Origin: Trichaptum fuscoviolaceum
Taxonomy: Eukaryota; Basidiomycota; Agaricomycetes; Hymenochaetales; Trichaptaceae
Assembly (NCBI GenBank): GCA_910574455.1
Contig: CAJSYZ010000009.1
Coordinates: forward strand, 2,125,040-2,189,039
DNA length: 64,000 bases
Direction: 5' to 3'
Shown: positions 1 to 12,935 of the stretch, one piece after another
How the letters are laid out: each line of letters starts with the position of its first letter
Numbering within the stretch: position 1 is the first letter of the stretch
Made by a program: the position numbers and the translations under genes
Notes under the pieces: model-generated
The model's input: the letters and a program-made list of their open reading frames with translations, nothing else
What the model was told of the DNA's origin: nothing
Databases searched by the model: none

Positions 1-3000
1 ACCGTCTTGTATTTTTGCCAGTCATTGAAGCTTTGCCAGTTATCCATGATCGAAGCTGGTCGACGTTAACGTACGTGCCGTATGTACAGTTACCAAATAT
101 ATTTTTTTAAGGTTTTCTCACGCCGCGCGCCATCACGCGGATCCCCTGCGGTGACCGACGCTGCTTACGAATACATTTCTGCCAGGGTCCCTATGACCTC
201 GTTAAAATTCCAAGTTTCAAAGTTTGGGTTGTTTGTTCATTTCTTAATATAGTAATTACATGTGGCGTGGAGGTCATAGGGACCCTGGGAAGGAGGATGG
301 GTCGAGGGTTGACATGCGGAGAGGTTGCACAATATGTGCGCGTATGTACGGCTGTGTACTAGCCGCTCCAGGCTCGAGGTGCGCGTATTTTTGCCGAATT
401 AGTATGAAGTGACCGAGCCTTCTGTCCTGCTTTGCCTAAAAGTCTTCAACGAACGTCTGCTTCCAATACCCCACTTGTATCCGGTGGTAAGACCGACTTG
501 AAGTTCTTTCCAAGTCGTACTTGCAAGCGGGTGCGGCGCTGTAATCTTGTCGTGCTTGTACGTACCGTAACGAAGGTTGACCGTGACATTACTTAGTTCA
601 CCATAAGCGCAAGTACACCGGTAAAAAACACATGAAACTCATACGCACATTCAATAGCATAGCGGCGATCAAAAGTGTTTTACAGAAAAACTCGGAGCGT
701 CCGAGAAATTCGGTTCCATTAATTCCATCTCTTTTTCTGTTTGCCTTTCAAGTCTCAATCCACCGTTTCCACACCTCATCAGCCCCCCCTTTTTTTCCCT
801 CCTGAGTCCTGAATTATTGCATCACGAAAGAATCTGCCAGCGGTGGCGTTTGCGAGAACCTACACTGGCATGTCAGTGCCATGCAAATTGCGGTCGCTAT
901 TGAGAGTACGTACATACAATGATTTAGGCGTAATCAAGCCGGAATCCTTGCGAGCGGAGGAGAGCGTGCCAGATCTGTATGTAATGTGCAATAGCATGTG
1001 CTTTGTAAGTTCAGAATGGGAAGCATATGCAAGGTGCAGATGATGCAGATCGACGATCATCTTCTCTCCGAAAACCGGGGGAGCTTCCCGGCCACTGGCA
1101 CTGGCACTGTCTGCCGGCAGTTTCCGAAATGCAGTTAAGCTCGATCTTCTTGCTTTTAGATGACTCAATTTAGTAATCAGCATGTAGGCGAGATACAGTG
1201 CACGATCAACCAGGTGGTCCTCAATCCCCAATTTACTTACGATATACCGTATTCTTGGCTTCTATATTGGTCTCGGCTTGTATATGGGACGAAGAGCCAA
1301 AATGATATCGGCCGTGTCTGACATATGTACAATGTAACAATACATATGTACGGAATAGTAGAGGCTATGACAGATGCGGGCCCGAATGTTGAATCTCATA
1401 CTGTTCATAGTGAGAAGGGCCCAGATAGTGAATCTGGAGATCTCGCATGTGCGATCTCGAAGACGTTTATCAATCAGGGAGCTCGCTCGAAAACCGTGAC
1501 GGGTGCAACGGATAGATAGATTGAATGAATGTCGGGTCTGACATGGGGGAGACCAACCCGAGAGAAAAAGAGAAGAAAAGAGAAGAAAAATAGAAAAATA
1601 GAACAATAGAAGTCGGATCTACGGACGAGAATCTGTCTGATACAAATCAGCGATGACACAAAAACGGAAGTAAATGTGAGACGTTTACCGGGAATGGTTG
1701 GGGGGGGGGGGGGAGAGAAAGAAAAGAAAAAATAACAACTTGAAGTTCCAAGGGAGACCGTAAGATATATCTATTCGATCACTGCACATGAGCCTGAGTC
1801 TGCGAATCAGATCCGTATCGTGCACCCGGCCCACTGGCATGCAAGTGGCCGCTAGCAGGAAATCGAGATTCGAGACTCGGAGACCTGAGATGGCGATGCG
1901 GATCTGAGCGTCCGAGTCATCGAATCATCGGTGACGACTGCCAGGTGGCACAGTGCGCGTGTCCAGACTCCAACTCGAAGATCCTCCTCAGGCATAACGC
2001 TAACGCGAAGTCATCGGGTGCTCATCGCGGTTTCCATTCCATTTACATAGATTTTAGATATATTGCATGAAAACTACTCTGAGACACAGGGGGCACTGCG
2101 ACTCGGAAACTGCGTTCGACGTTGCGCAGTGGCCACTAGTACCGCAAGGCACTACAGGCGGCAGTGATCGTCGATCGGTAACGGTACTAGCTAGTATCCA
2201 ACCCAGGACCCGGGCCTGCTTTACGGAGCACGAAAGACACATCACCCCCCTTTCAAAAAAAGGTGTAACTATGAACTCGAATGGCAGTATACAGCCTATC
2301 GTAGGCTAGCGGTGGTGCAGGTGCTTAGTACTAGGCATTTAGCGCGTCGGATCTGAAAGGGCTTTCAAATCAATCTCGCCAAGCGGAACGAACCTTGGAG
2401 AAATGGTTTGCACTGGGCCACTGGCATGCCAATGTTATGATCTCGAGTAACTAATCGTCATGGACGAAAAATAATGATAAGAATATAAATTGCTTTCTGG
2501 TTCGATCTGCTTCCGAGCATGTGTATACTACGTACATGCATATATGCATATACATGTTAGGCTGAGCTGAGAGTCGAAACAGATAGCGAGCCTGAGATAA
2601 ATTCTGAACACAGTCACGGTGACGCTCCCGAGTCGTGCGCAGAAATGTCATGTCCAGCCGAAGTAAGTACCTAGTAGTACCTACCCATGGCCAAGAGCCA
2701 GAGCCGCAGTGCACCGCGATTTGCCATCACGATGGACGTTCGAGTTCGAACGGCTCCGGGAGTCCTGCGCAATACGCATGCATCTCAAAAACTCTGTGAT
2801 CTATTACGATCTACATCTCCGATTTGAGGTGGCCATCGATCGATCGCCAGAGGCAACTTGAAGTTCCTATATATCCCTACTATCAAAGATCATATACCGT
2901 GGCCAGTCACGGTTAGTGAATTAACGAATTAGTTAAGAACTCAGGTGATGTTTATTTCTTTTTTTTTGTGTGGTGTGCCAGGAGGCCAAGTAGTGTATGT

Positions 3001-6000
3001 ACTGTACGGAACTTGAAGTGCAACACTACCAGTAACGCACTTGGGGGAGTCGGGATTCGGATAGTATGCAGTGCCAGTGGGAGACTCGGACTGATCTCTA
3101 CTGCACAGTATCCTGGACTTTGGAATCCGGAGGCGCAACCGTCGGAGCCGCGATTGGATTTGGCAGTGATACTCACACTACTAATGTTAGTTGCAGCTTG
3201 TGCTGTGCATCTAGCAAACGAGCTTAGGGTGTGCCAGTGTGAAACGTGGTTTAGGGCAAGCAGTTTCACGTTCAAGTTCGACACTCAGGCTGGCACGCCC
3301 CGCCCTAAACTACAGCTTGATGAAGCATCATCCGGCTTCGGCTCCGGCTTCAAGTTGGAATGATGTCATGGTCGTCATGATGCCAGTTGATCATACATAT
3401 CTCTGGCCCGGGGCATCTGATCAACGTGCCAACAACTTGGACTTGGACTGCTTGCTGCCTTCAAGTTGTATCTCATCTATTAGTAGTACATAGTACAGTA
3501 CTTGGTCTTCGTCGTCGTCAGTACTACATACTACATACATACTAGTCACTGTCAGTGGTCATTACTTACTTGAAGATGAATAGATAAATACGCAAGGGTA
3601 TGCCAGTGTTTTATACTGCTAAGTACCACAGTCACTGACACGGTCACATTCACATTCACATTCTGCTGGCGGCCAGTCACGACTCAGGCTCACGAAGAAC
3701 ATCCATCCATCCACCACTGAACTGCCAAAAATCAGCAGCTAGCAGCTGTTAGTAGCGGCGCGTCTGCGTCGCCAACCTGAAGCCTGCGTCGCCCAGATAC
3801 CCACTGGTACGTACTACGTTATTAGTAGGCTAGACCATTGCACGGACACGGACACGGTGACATTGACTCGGGAGACGCGCACGGCCACTGGCAGCAGTAA
3901 AATGACATGACGGAAATGGCCACTGGCATAGCCCGGCCATCTCAGGCTATAGTATCGGTTGCGTACGTCCGATTACTATTACTATTCATACTTGCGCGAC
4001 AACTGCCAGTGGCACACTCCATGACCCGAGTCGGGGCAACGGGGGCAGCGGGAAGAACATACAGAGAGTTCCAAGTTATGTCCCGAGTCTGTGCTCCAAT
4101 ATATATAAATGTATATATGTAAGTGACAGACAGGCTGACACTGACAGAGCCTGAACCCGAGCTTGACATCACGACGGTCTTGGACTCGGACATGTTTTTT
4201 TTTCCCCCCCGTTTGCCTGTGGCTAGCAGGCGGTGCGAATCCGCGACGACGCCGTTCGACATTGTTCGGCCCGGGTACTAGTAGTAGTAGTACAGGCTCC
4301 GAATATCCAGTTTTTTTTTTATTCTCAGCAACACACATACATATGCCATATGCCATATGTACATGTCTATCATGATGACCATACTAAACATCAAAAAGTT
4401 GGGGCCCGCACTTCCTTCTGCTACTTGCACTTGCACTTCCACTTCCGAACTCCGTTCTCCGCTCTCCGTTCTTCACCCAGGTCGGCACTGACAACGAGGC
4501 AATGAATCGGCTGCTCGTGGTCCAGCGAGTCTCTTTCTCTATTTACGGTATACGGTATACGGTATACAACTTTCGGCAACTTGCGCAGCCATGGCGCACA
4601 TCGACAGCGAGTGCGACGCCCTCGTATTAGTGGTACGCACGCATTAGCAAGCTCCGAGATCAGTGCATACTACATATCATGGTGTACCCTATTTTACGAC
4701 GAAAATTGCGTACAGAAGGGATGTACATGGATCTCTGGTGTCTTTATTGGGAGGAGGAGAAGAGTGAGCGCTTGAGCAAGGGGGAGGGGGGGGGGCGATC
4801 GATCACTGGCAATGGCGCACTGGCACGCCGAGAGCAGCGACCTGAAACGGAGAGATCAAACAAAGCATCGGTGATCCGACACCGAGTCACTGCCAGTGGC
4901 ATCATACGCCTCCTACTACGGCCAGGCGGTCAAAGTCAAGTGAGCGACGACCTCCGCCGGCGGGAGCGCCAACGCCAACACTTGAATATAGAAATACGTT
5001 AGCCTGCGCAATGTGTGTGTGTGTGTGTTTCAGCACGAATGCCGGCGACCTTAATTCTCGTAAGTGGAGAGTTGAACTTGAACGCGTTGTGCCTCGTTGA
5101 GCTCGGAATAGCCTTTTTCTGACTCTGTACTAAACTTGCACAGGCATCCTTCGCTTCTTCGCAGATCACTCGCTTACTATGAGCGTCCTTCTCCCTCACA
5201 AGATCACGCTCGTTACCGAATCGGGTGTGTGTGTAACAGTACAGGTACAGTGCCCTGCCCCGCTGGTGTGGTCCGTGGAGACGAGGCCTGGATTGCACTG
5301 AGTGGTGGCGCAAGACCGCACGCAGCCTGCGAGTGTTGCGGAGTGGGGTCACCGGTACAGCACTCTACACTGAAAGTTAAGTCTGCCAGAAACGATCTAA
5401 ACTGAGACTCAGCCTGATCATGCTGGCCTGGGATCGAGCTGGACTTGGAACCTTAGACCTGAAGCCAGCTGCAGCACTGGATATAAGGGACCGAAAATGG
5501 CTTGCACCGCTCCGAGTCGCGCGTCGAAGCGTCAAAGCGACATTCGCGTGGCAACATCACTGACCCGCCGGGGGCGCTAGACTCGGGAAACTCGGGCTCA
5601 GGCTGGATATGTATGTATGTATGTACATAAGCAAAAGTAGCATCTCATCTCGATCACTGTGCACCTAGATCCGGGAATGCTACTTGACAGAACTGGCTAC
5701 TACATACTTATGAGGGGGGGATCCGCACGCAGAGCTAAACCTTGATGTCTTTCGCGCAAGTAGCCGGGGTTCGAACTCGAAAACGACGTTATCCGACTTG
5801 CCTGGCCCCCGATGCTGTAAGCACCCCAATTGCCTTCTGCGCAGTTCGATATATGACCGTCGTCGAGCAATTTAGTCCCTAACGTGTGCGCCTGGCCCTG
5901 GTCTGCCTTTTGTGGCGACCGTGAGTGAGTGACGATCAGAGACTTGGATACTTACTATACATATGTACAGTATGTATGCCATGACACATATGTGCGCACA

Positions 6001-6207
6001 CTCCGCCGCGTCCTCGATCCACGGCATCTCATCTTTGTCAACTTTCCCATCTTCATCCCATTTCCGTCCGCCACCGTCAGGCTTACCGTGGCTGCCACTC
6101 ACCCCGCCCTCGGAGTCCTGGCTGTCGAGGGTCGTTTGTCGAGCTTCGTGTGTGTTTCTCTGGGCGGTAACTTCTGGCCCGGGGCCGGGGCCGGGGGGTG
6201 TTCATTT

Positions 6208-6239
<32 letters not shown>
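6208..6239. repeat. GTCT tetranucleotide microsatellite
   Basis: About eight tandem GTCT units, flanked by a GGGGCC-rich stretch and a T run. Visible directly. Confidence 0.85.
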
Positions 6240-6241
<2 letters not shown>

Positions 6242-6667
6242 CTTTTTTTTCGTTGTATCTTTGCTGACGTCAGTCACCAGTGTGGGTGTCCTCGGGCCAT
6301 GCAAATAATCCATGGCCCCCAATGAATCTGCTGCATTCCCCAGGATTTGTATAGTGTACAGAGCGATCAGTCAACGACGACTCGAGTCTCGGACTCGCAC
6401 TCGGACTTTCGATCGCGTTTTGTTTTTGTGACTTAGAGGCTTGTGGGCGCAGATACACGCACTGGCATCATGATACAGGGTATGCGCCTGCCTCCATTTA
6501 TGCCTGTCCCTGCCCATCGTCCCGCCCCACCGTCCCCGGGCACTGATCGCTGATCGCCTTGGCCCACAGGCGTCAGCCGTCAGGCGTCCACATTGGCACC
6601 CAAACGCTCCGAGTGACTTACAGAATACGCCCCGGGCCAGTCCCGCTCACTGGCAACCCGAATCTCC

Positions 6668-6691
6668 TCCCCCCCCCCCCCCCCCCCCCCC
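6668..6691. repeat. Poly-C tract
   Basis: An unbroken run of more than 20 C, matching the poly-G tract near 1700 on the other strand. Length is likely to vary between strains or reads. Confidence 0.85.
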
Positions 6692-9000
6692 GCGGGTATG
6701 TAGCGACTACATACTGTATAAGTCAGTATTCCAGCCACCACTAGCAGCGATCAAAAAAAACAAGAACCAAATGCGCGCGGTATGTACATCATACATCATT
6801 TGTCTTTAAAGTTTGCGGCGCGCCCGGCTGGGGTCACCGCCAATGCTACAGTATCAGCGGCGGCGGCGGCGGAGGAGCCATTGCAATCGCATGCTATCCA
6901 CATGGACATACAGAAATATGGACATCGACTTCTTCAGAAAGCACTATCATCTGAGTATACCAAGACAAGTCAGAGAAAAAAGATATCTTTGATTCGATTC
7001 GTGCTTTTCAGCCAGTGGCCGGTTCCTGCGCCATTGTAACTCAGGCTGAGTCTGAGGCCGGTACTGCGTTATGAGAGCTTTAACTTCGTACGTATATGTA
7101 TTCGAGGTATTGTAAATACCCGGGAGGATGTAGATTGCTTGTGTCTACATGCATACGTACCTTACTTACAATTCCTACGAACCTGGGCTCGAACCATGAT
7201 CATGATGGTTTCTGTCACACATACATTCGGTATGCGTTAGCATACAGTAGTAGCCATCCGTCCATCCGTCCATCCATCCGTCCACCCGGAGAGTGTAGAC
7301 GAGAATTGAGTTAACAGCGATACAGAACACACATTCGTACACCTACACCTACACGTATGTATGTACATGTATACGAGACCGTAAAGCGCAAGAACGAAAT
7401 CAGTCAAAAACGAAGAAAAAAAAACGAGCTCCGAGTCAGATTGGCGCGGAGACTCGGACATCAAAATACTCACGACGAACGACGAACGACGAACGACTGC
7501 AACTACGAATCCCGGGCCGGGTGAAGTGACCGCTCGCGGCGATCTGAACAGGCACTGGCAGGCGTTTCGCGGCGGCTGCCACTTGCCAGGCGTGCCAGTG
7601 TGTGTGGCCAACGTCTTGAATGTCGTGTTTGGTCGGAATTCTTGGGACGCTCTGGGTTGTGTCGGATTGTGAGACGCTCAGCTCGCGGTGTAGTGTAGTG
7701 CAGTGCAGTGTCCGGGTCCGAGTCGTGCCCGGTACCATACCGTACATCTGTGCGCAAATGTGCTGCGCATGCTGTAGGCTGGAGGTGCACGAGCCCGGGC
7801 CCCGGGGACGTCAAGACCGTGTGAACAGACTGGCACTGGCTGCGTGCGCCGTGCGGTACATACGAGTAGCGGTCGAGGTGCGTCCGCCGTCTGGTTCGGT
7901 GTCGGTGTCGGTGTCTATGCGAGTGTTAGTGTGCAGCTGGTGCCGATGCCGACGCCGACGCCGAGCTGAGTCAAAGATACGCGAGTCCTAGGCGCACCCC
8001 TGCCAAAGGCCTGTGTTGCCGTACAGCGCGGCGCGATTGAGCTATAGCGGAGGAGTCGGAGGATGCCCGACTTCGACACGAGGTAGATTGCAAGTTGCAA
8101 GGGGCAGGATTTTTATTCTTTTTACTTTGCTTATTAGTTTGCTGTACGTGTGTAGTACAGTACGTATACGAGACAGACTTGAAAATGAAAGTTGATGCAC
8201 GTAAGAAGTGGAGAAGATCAAGAAGAAGATCAAGAAGAAGAAGACCAGGTCCGGGAAGAAGAAATCTTTTCTTCTTCTTTTTACTGCCAGTGGTTGCGGT
8301 AAGATGTCTCTCTTGATGACTCGCCGGCGTCGAGATCAGTTTGGAATCAGGCTATAAGGGAGCTGTGCACAGTTTTCCCAGACGCCCATGCAAAAATTGG
8401 CGGCGTAGCGGAGCCTCATACTGTATCAAAGATCTTGACCGCGAAGAACGGATGGATGGGACGCCAGAGGAAGGACGAAGAACGTGACGGTGGTGAAGAT
8501 ACTAGATTGGATGATGATGCTGATTCCGGACAGCAGCAGAGAATCACATCGTGTCACTTACTAACGTAACCACGACTCACGGGGTCACTGCTCACATACA
8601 GTGACGTTGACGTGATGAAACAAGGGCGAAGCGAGGGGGCCGAGGCGACGGTACTAATCGTAATCATCTCATCGCATGCCACCGCACGCCAGGCTCCCGG
8701 TTCACGGCGTGCAGTGTGGACCCGAGTGAGTGGGACGAAGCTCGATTCGAATCGATTGGGAGATCTCGATCTCTCGATCAAAACACGGCCTGTGTCCTTG
8801 TCGTCAGACTCACTTTCACTCCTCCTCTTTCCTCTGTCCCGCCTGTCTCTCCCGATCCCGTAACCGTCTACCGCGTCTGGCCACACACTCGCAGCACAGC
8901 ATCCGTTTCCCAAAAAAAAAAAATTCGACTGTAAGTATTCGCGTTTACAAAAAAGCCCTGGCGTTTTTTGTGAATGCTATTGTGACGTTTTGGATTTGGG

Positions 9001-9009
9001 TATATAAAG
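9001..9009 (+). promoter_or_regulatory. TATA box of the GC-rich gene
   Basis: TATATAAAG lies about 95 bases before the first ATG of the long ORF at 9104. A start site about 30 bases downstream would leave a leader of about 65 bases in which an ATG at 9018 would be too close to use. This spacing favours 9104 as the start codon. Confidence 0.55.
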
Positions 9010-9103
9010 TATGGAGGATGTCTGAGAGGCCCGCTCCCTTCCGCTGCGCCGATTCAACGAATTACTGTTTGACGAGAAGACCTGGACACAGAGCTCGCAG
9101 TGC

Positions 9104-11023
9104 ATGTCGTCAGGCTACCGCCTCCGCCCCGTCCACGCCCCCGCCCCCGCCGCCCCGTCCACAACATCCGCGCACTCGCGCTCGCCTTCAACAGGCTCCG
9201 CCACGCCCGCCGCAGGCCCGTGCATGCCCCTCCCCCGCGCCCCGACACAGCACGCAGCGCCCCGCACAGACACGCCCGCGAAAGCAGCCGCAGCGCCGCT
9301 CCCGCCGTTCGCGCAGCCCATCCCGCCGCACCCGCCCGCGCAGACGTTCACCACCCCGCAGACGACGCGCATGCCCGCGCCCATCATCCTCTCCCCGCAC
9401 CCGCACGCCCTCCCCAGCATGGCCGTCGCGCCCCCGCCCCCGCATCCGGCGCTGCCCCCCGCCCGGCGCCGCCGCTCCGCAGCAGAGACAGTGGTCCCCG
9501 CCGGCGTTGCACGGTACGTCTGCAGTCCATCGCGTTCCGGACGTGACGTAGCATACTCACACCCCTCGCACACAGATCCGCCAACAGCCGCCGCCCCGCA
9601 CCCGCGCGCGTCCGGGCTGCCTGCGCCGCCCACGGGGCACGAGCTCATGGCGATGTTCCCCGCGCCCTCGCCCTCGCTCACCGCCTTCATCGTCGGGCCC
9701 TCCGCGTCCGCGTCCGCGTCCGCCTCACTCGCCTCCTCCTCAGCCTCCGCGTCTTCGTCTTCGTTCGCCTCAGGCGCGTCAAGCACCCCGACGATCCGCG
9801 CGCCACCCCCGGCGGGCATGCTCGCGCCGACGCCGACGAGCGGCTGGTTCGAGCGCCAGGAGCGCGCGTACTTCGCCAAGGCCGGCCGCGAGATCATCCG
9901 CCTCCGCCGCGAGTCCGGCGAGCGCGACCTCCGCGAGCAGCGCGCGCAGCGGGAGCGAGAGGTGCGCGAGCGCAGCCGCGAGCGGGAGCGCAATCGCGAG
10001 CGCGGCAGGGAGCTGGATCGGGAGCGCGAGAGGGAGAGGGAGAGGGAGAGAGAACGCGAGAGGGAGATGGAGATGGATACGAGCCCGGACGGCGTGCCAG
10101 GCTCGACTTCAAGACCGACCAAGCGCATGAGCGCCGGTCCCGGTGTGCATATGCACTCACCACCTCCGCCATCCGGCTATCATGCGAGCCCGCGCGCGCA
10201 GCATCCAGGGCCAGGTGTCGGGCCCGGGTTCGCTGGTAATGGGCCTCCAGCACCAGCTCCGGGACCACCAGCACCACCGCCGACGACGACGGGATCGCCG
10301 TCGAGCGCGGCGACGGCGTCGACGTACGCGAGTGGCGCGACGGCGGCGACGATGAGTCCCGGGCCCGGGCTGCAGGGGAGGAGTCCGCACCCGTCTCATG
10401 CGTCGCATCCTGGGACTCCTCAACACGCTCAGCACGCTCAGCACGCCCCACACCCGTCGTACAGCTCGCATGGGTACGCACCGGCACCCGGGCACGGGCA
10501 CGGGCACGGGCGTGCGATGTCGATGGAGCAGCAGCGGCATCTGTACGGGGCGCCGTACACGGGCGTCGGGAGCCCGCGTGTGGATGACCGGGATCGGGAG
10601 AAGAGGGGGCGCGAAGGCGGGGAGCGGGAGCGGGAGAGGGATGGGGCGTACCCCCCGCACGTGCCCCCGCCGCCGGGGATGTCGCCCCCTCATCCATCGC
10701 ATCCATCTCATCCGTCGCATCCATCTCATCCATCTCATCCATCGCAGCAGCAGCAGCAGCAGCAACACTCGCCTCTCCAGCACCCTGCACATCCTGCGCA
10801 TCCGGGTCAGCACCAGGCGATGCACGCGCAGGGTCCCGACCCGTACGCGTCGCCCCCCGGGTCGGCTGCAGATGTGCAGTCGCAGTCGCAGTCCGGCGGC
10901 GGCGGTGGGGGAGCCGCTGGAGCAGGAGCAGGAGCAGGTACAGGAGCAGACTGGCACCGCCCGACGCCGTACGCGGAGCGCCGGCGCGCGGGGAAGCACA
11001 CGCGGCGGGTCATCGTCAAGTAG
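9104..11023 (+). CDS. Pro/Ala/Ser/His-rich hypothetical protein with an ER-repeat
   Basis: A 639-codon frame, by far the most GC-rich part of the window. Not recognised. Residues 1-190 are Pro/Ala-rich; a less biased patch around 185-200 contains HELMAMFPAPSP; about 245-260 has WFERQERAYFAKAGREIIRL, which could be a short helix; next comes a long charged stretch of alternating Arg/Glu (about 265-325), then low-complexity Pro, His, Gln and Ser repeats (HPS units near 530), and a basic tail ending in RRAGKHTRRVIVK. Such composition suits a nuclear regulator or an RNA-associated disordered protein, but no DNA-binding domain is seen. A candidate 62 nt intron (GTACGT at about 9515 to CACACAG at 9576) would change the upstream frame; the unspliced frame has the more natural composition, so it is kept. 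The overlapping antisense frame of 337 codons is judged a GC-composition shadow. Confidence 0.6.
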   Translation: MSSGYRLRPVHAPAPAAPSTTSAHSRSPSTGSATPAAGPCMPLPRAPTQHAAPRTDTPAKAAAAPLPPFAQPIPPHPPAQTFTTPQTTRMPAPIILSPHPHALPSMAVAPPPPHPALPPARRRRSAAETVVPAGVARYVCSPSRSGRDVAYSHPSHTDPPTAAAPHPRASGLPAPPTGHELMAMFPAPSPSLTAFIVGPSASASASASLASSSASASSSSFASGASSTPTIRAPPPAGMLAPTPTSGWFERQERAYFAKAGREIIRLRRESGERDLREQRAQREREVRERSRERERNRERGRELDREREREREREREREREMEMDTSPDGVPGSTSRPTKRMSAGPGVHMHSPPPPSGYHASPRAQHPGPGVGPGFAGNGPPAPAPGPPAPPPTTTGSPSSAATASTYASGATAATMSPGPGLQGRSPHPSHASHPGTPQHAQHAQHAPHPSYSSHGYAPAPGHGHGHGRAMSMEQQRHLYGAPYTGVGSPRVDDRDREKRGREGGERERERDGAYPPHVPPPPGMSPPHPSHPSHPSHPSHPSHPSQQQQQQQHSPLQHPAHPAHPGQHQAMHAQGPDPYASPPGSAADVQSQSQSGGGGGGAAGAGAGAGTGADWHRPTPYAERRRAGKHTRRVIVK

Positions 11024-12383
11024 AGAAACCTCCGACGGCCGGTCGGGTATAGTTGGGTGGGTGGGGGTCGAGTCACGAGTGTGTGGTCGCCGGTGGTTGG
11101 GCGCTTGGGTGTTTGCCGGTGTGTTTGCCAGTGTGTGTGTGTGGAAAGGGAATATGTAGATCGGTTGGGCAGGCGGGCGGGCGTGAGTAAGGCGACTTCG
11201 GGGGGGGGGGGACATTTTGGGGGCGGGAGGACGATTCGTCGAGCGCGACGCGCGACGGAGTCATTTTCCGCGTCGCGGTCCCAACGCGCCCGGGGTGCGG
11301 TACCGGGGTCCTATGGCGCGTCCGCGTCCGCGGTGCCTCGGCTCTGAGTGCAGCCACTGGCAGGCGGACTTAAGCGCGTTTCATGCACTTGCCCTCTCCA
11401 GCTCAAGGCATTGGAAGGTGGTGGGGGTGGGGGTGCGGACTTACCGCATTTTCGCAGTCACTCACTCGCTTCCGCACTCACGCCCTCTCCTCAAGGGACT
11501 CACGGCACTCACGCCCTCAGAGGACGGGGCTTACGGCTTCGATATGCCAGACGGGGGGACCGGTGACACGCGCTTCACGCGCAGCGTATGCAGTCTCCGT
11601 TTGGGTGTGGATCTCAGCGAATCGGTTCTGTGGGTCTGCGGGGAATCTGATTTGAACAAAATATGCATGCCACTACACGATATACGATATACGATATACA
11701 CGGTTACGGATACGGGATACATTCGATTCCGAGGCTCAGCTTAAGAAGAGGAAGAAACGAACGCACTGAAAATCCACTTCTCGAGGGACCGTCCGCGTCG
11801 CACCCGTATCCAGTTTGTGCTACTCGATTCGAACGTTCGGATCCTCCGAAAGGCAGAAAAGGGCAGCGAAGCGGAGACGAACCTGAGCCTAGTGAAGGGG
11901 AACAACGGCATCTTAGCAGTTGATTTTCGGAGGTGCGTTTTACTCTCTCTTTTCTGTTTTATTCATGTGTATTTGTTTGAATTGCGATGACTGAATTGAA
12001 AAACCCTTGGCGTTTAGGTTTAGGTTTTCTGCGACTCTGCGGTTCTGCGGCTCCCTTGGTCGGTGTCTAAATAATGCGGGGCGCGGGTTCTCTTTCTCTA
12101 TCTTTCGTTAGATTTTGGACTCATGTGTGCGAGCTCATTCGTTCGTAGGGCCCGGGAAAGATAAGGAAGAGGGATGACGGAGATGGAGATGGGGATAGCG
12201 TCCGCTCGAGACGGGGCGGTGTAACTGTCGGTTGGTGCTGCTTTGATGCTGGGTCCCGAATGCATTGATCCTGAGCCCTGGAGTATGGATCGCGAGCGAG
12301 AGCCTGAGGAGGCGTGGCACATGCGGATGTGGGTGCATTGGATCCTGGATCCTCCAACGCCGGATTCGCTGGGTCCCTGATAC

Positions 12384-12437
12384 GATGCGACGATGCGACG
12401 ATGCGACGATGCGACGATGCGACGATGCGACGATGCG
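12384..12437. repeat. 8 bp minisatellite GATGCGAC
   Basis: Six to seven tandem copies of GATGCGAC, open in all frames because 8 bp units give an 8-residue period. No coding role is claimed. Confidence 0.8.
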
Positions 12438-12907
12438 CCGGTGTGGTGGATTGACAGAGACTCGGCCACGGACACGGACGCCCGTTGACAAGGTTTTGAT
12501 GCTGATGACGACTGTGCTGGGGTGTCTGCGCTCATGTCATGGTGCGCGCTCAGCGGTCGACGGTCGGTGGTGACTCAGTGGGTCCAGGTTACTGGCGGGC
12601 GCGCGTCTATCCCAGACTATCCCAGTCTATCCCAGTCCCATCCAGCCTATCCCATCCTATCCTATCCTATCATGGCTACGCGTTTAGCTGAACACTGGCA
12701 GAAGACGACGGCGACGATTCCATCTACGTTTCCAAGCCGCTCTGCGCGGGTCGCGGCCACGGTCCACGGGTTATCTATCTGCTGTAACCTACTGGTCTAA
12801 ACCCACGCAGCCTGGGCCGGTTCTTCCATTTCGTTCGCACCACCGCCTTCGTCCGACCTGATTCTCCCTCCGAGATGGCGCATGTAGATGGTGGCGTTGC
12901 GTTCGCC

Positions 12908-12935
12908 GATGGCGATGGCGATGGCGATGGCGAAG
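12908..12935. repeat. 6 bp repeat GGCGAT
   Basis: Four to five tandem copies of GGCGAT, seen directly. Confidence 0.75.

Larger units (their letters stand above)
1..9000. other. 9 kb without a supported gene
   Basis: No open frame here is longer than about 130 codons, and none shows a recognisable domain or a convincing chain of exons. The stretch holds homopolymers and short tandem repeats (a G run near 1700, GT near 5010, GTCT near 6210, a C run near 6668) and many copies of short inverted-repeat words such as CACTGGCA, ACTTGAAGT and GACTCGG. It lies directly upstream of the TATA box of the GC-rich gene at 9104, so it could be a long regulatory region or contain non-coding transcripts. That is inference only. 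Confidence 0.6.

Noticed and set aside
5755..5785. A GGTTCGAACTC box suggesting a tRNA
   Set aside because: No matching A box, acceptor stem or anticodon arm can be folded around it on either strand.
8730..9551. An N-terminal extension of the GC-rich gene in another frame
   Set aside because: It would place coding sequence across the TATA box at 9001 and gives an Arg/Pro-rich sequence typical of a wrong frame in GC-rich DNA. Its use through a 62 nt intron at 9515 cannot be fully excluded.
9115..10128. A 337-codon ORF on the minus strand
   Set aside because: It mirrors the GC-rich gene on the plus strand, has no start context or domain, and its Ser/Arg/Ala repeats are complement artefacts.
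12384..12437. A possible CRISPR-like array
   Set aside because: The units are directly adjacent 8-mers without spacers; it is a minisatellite in a eukaryotic genome.
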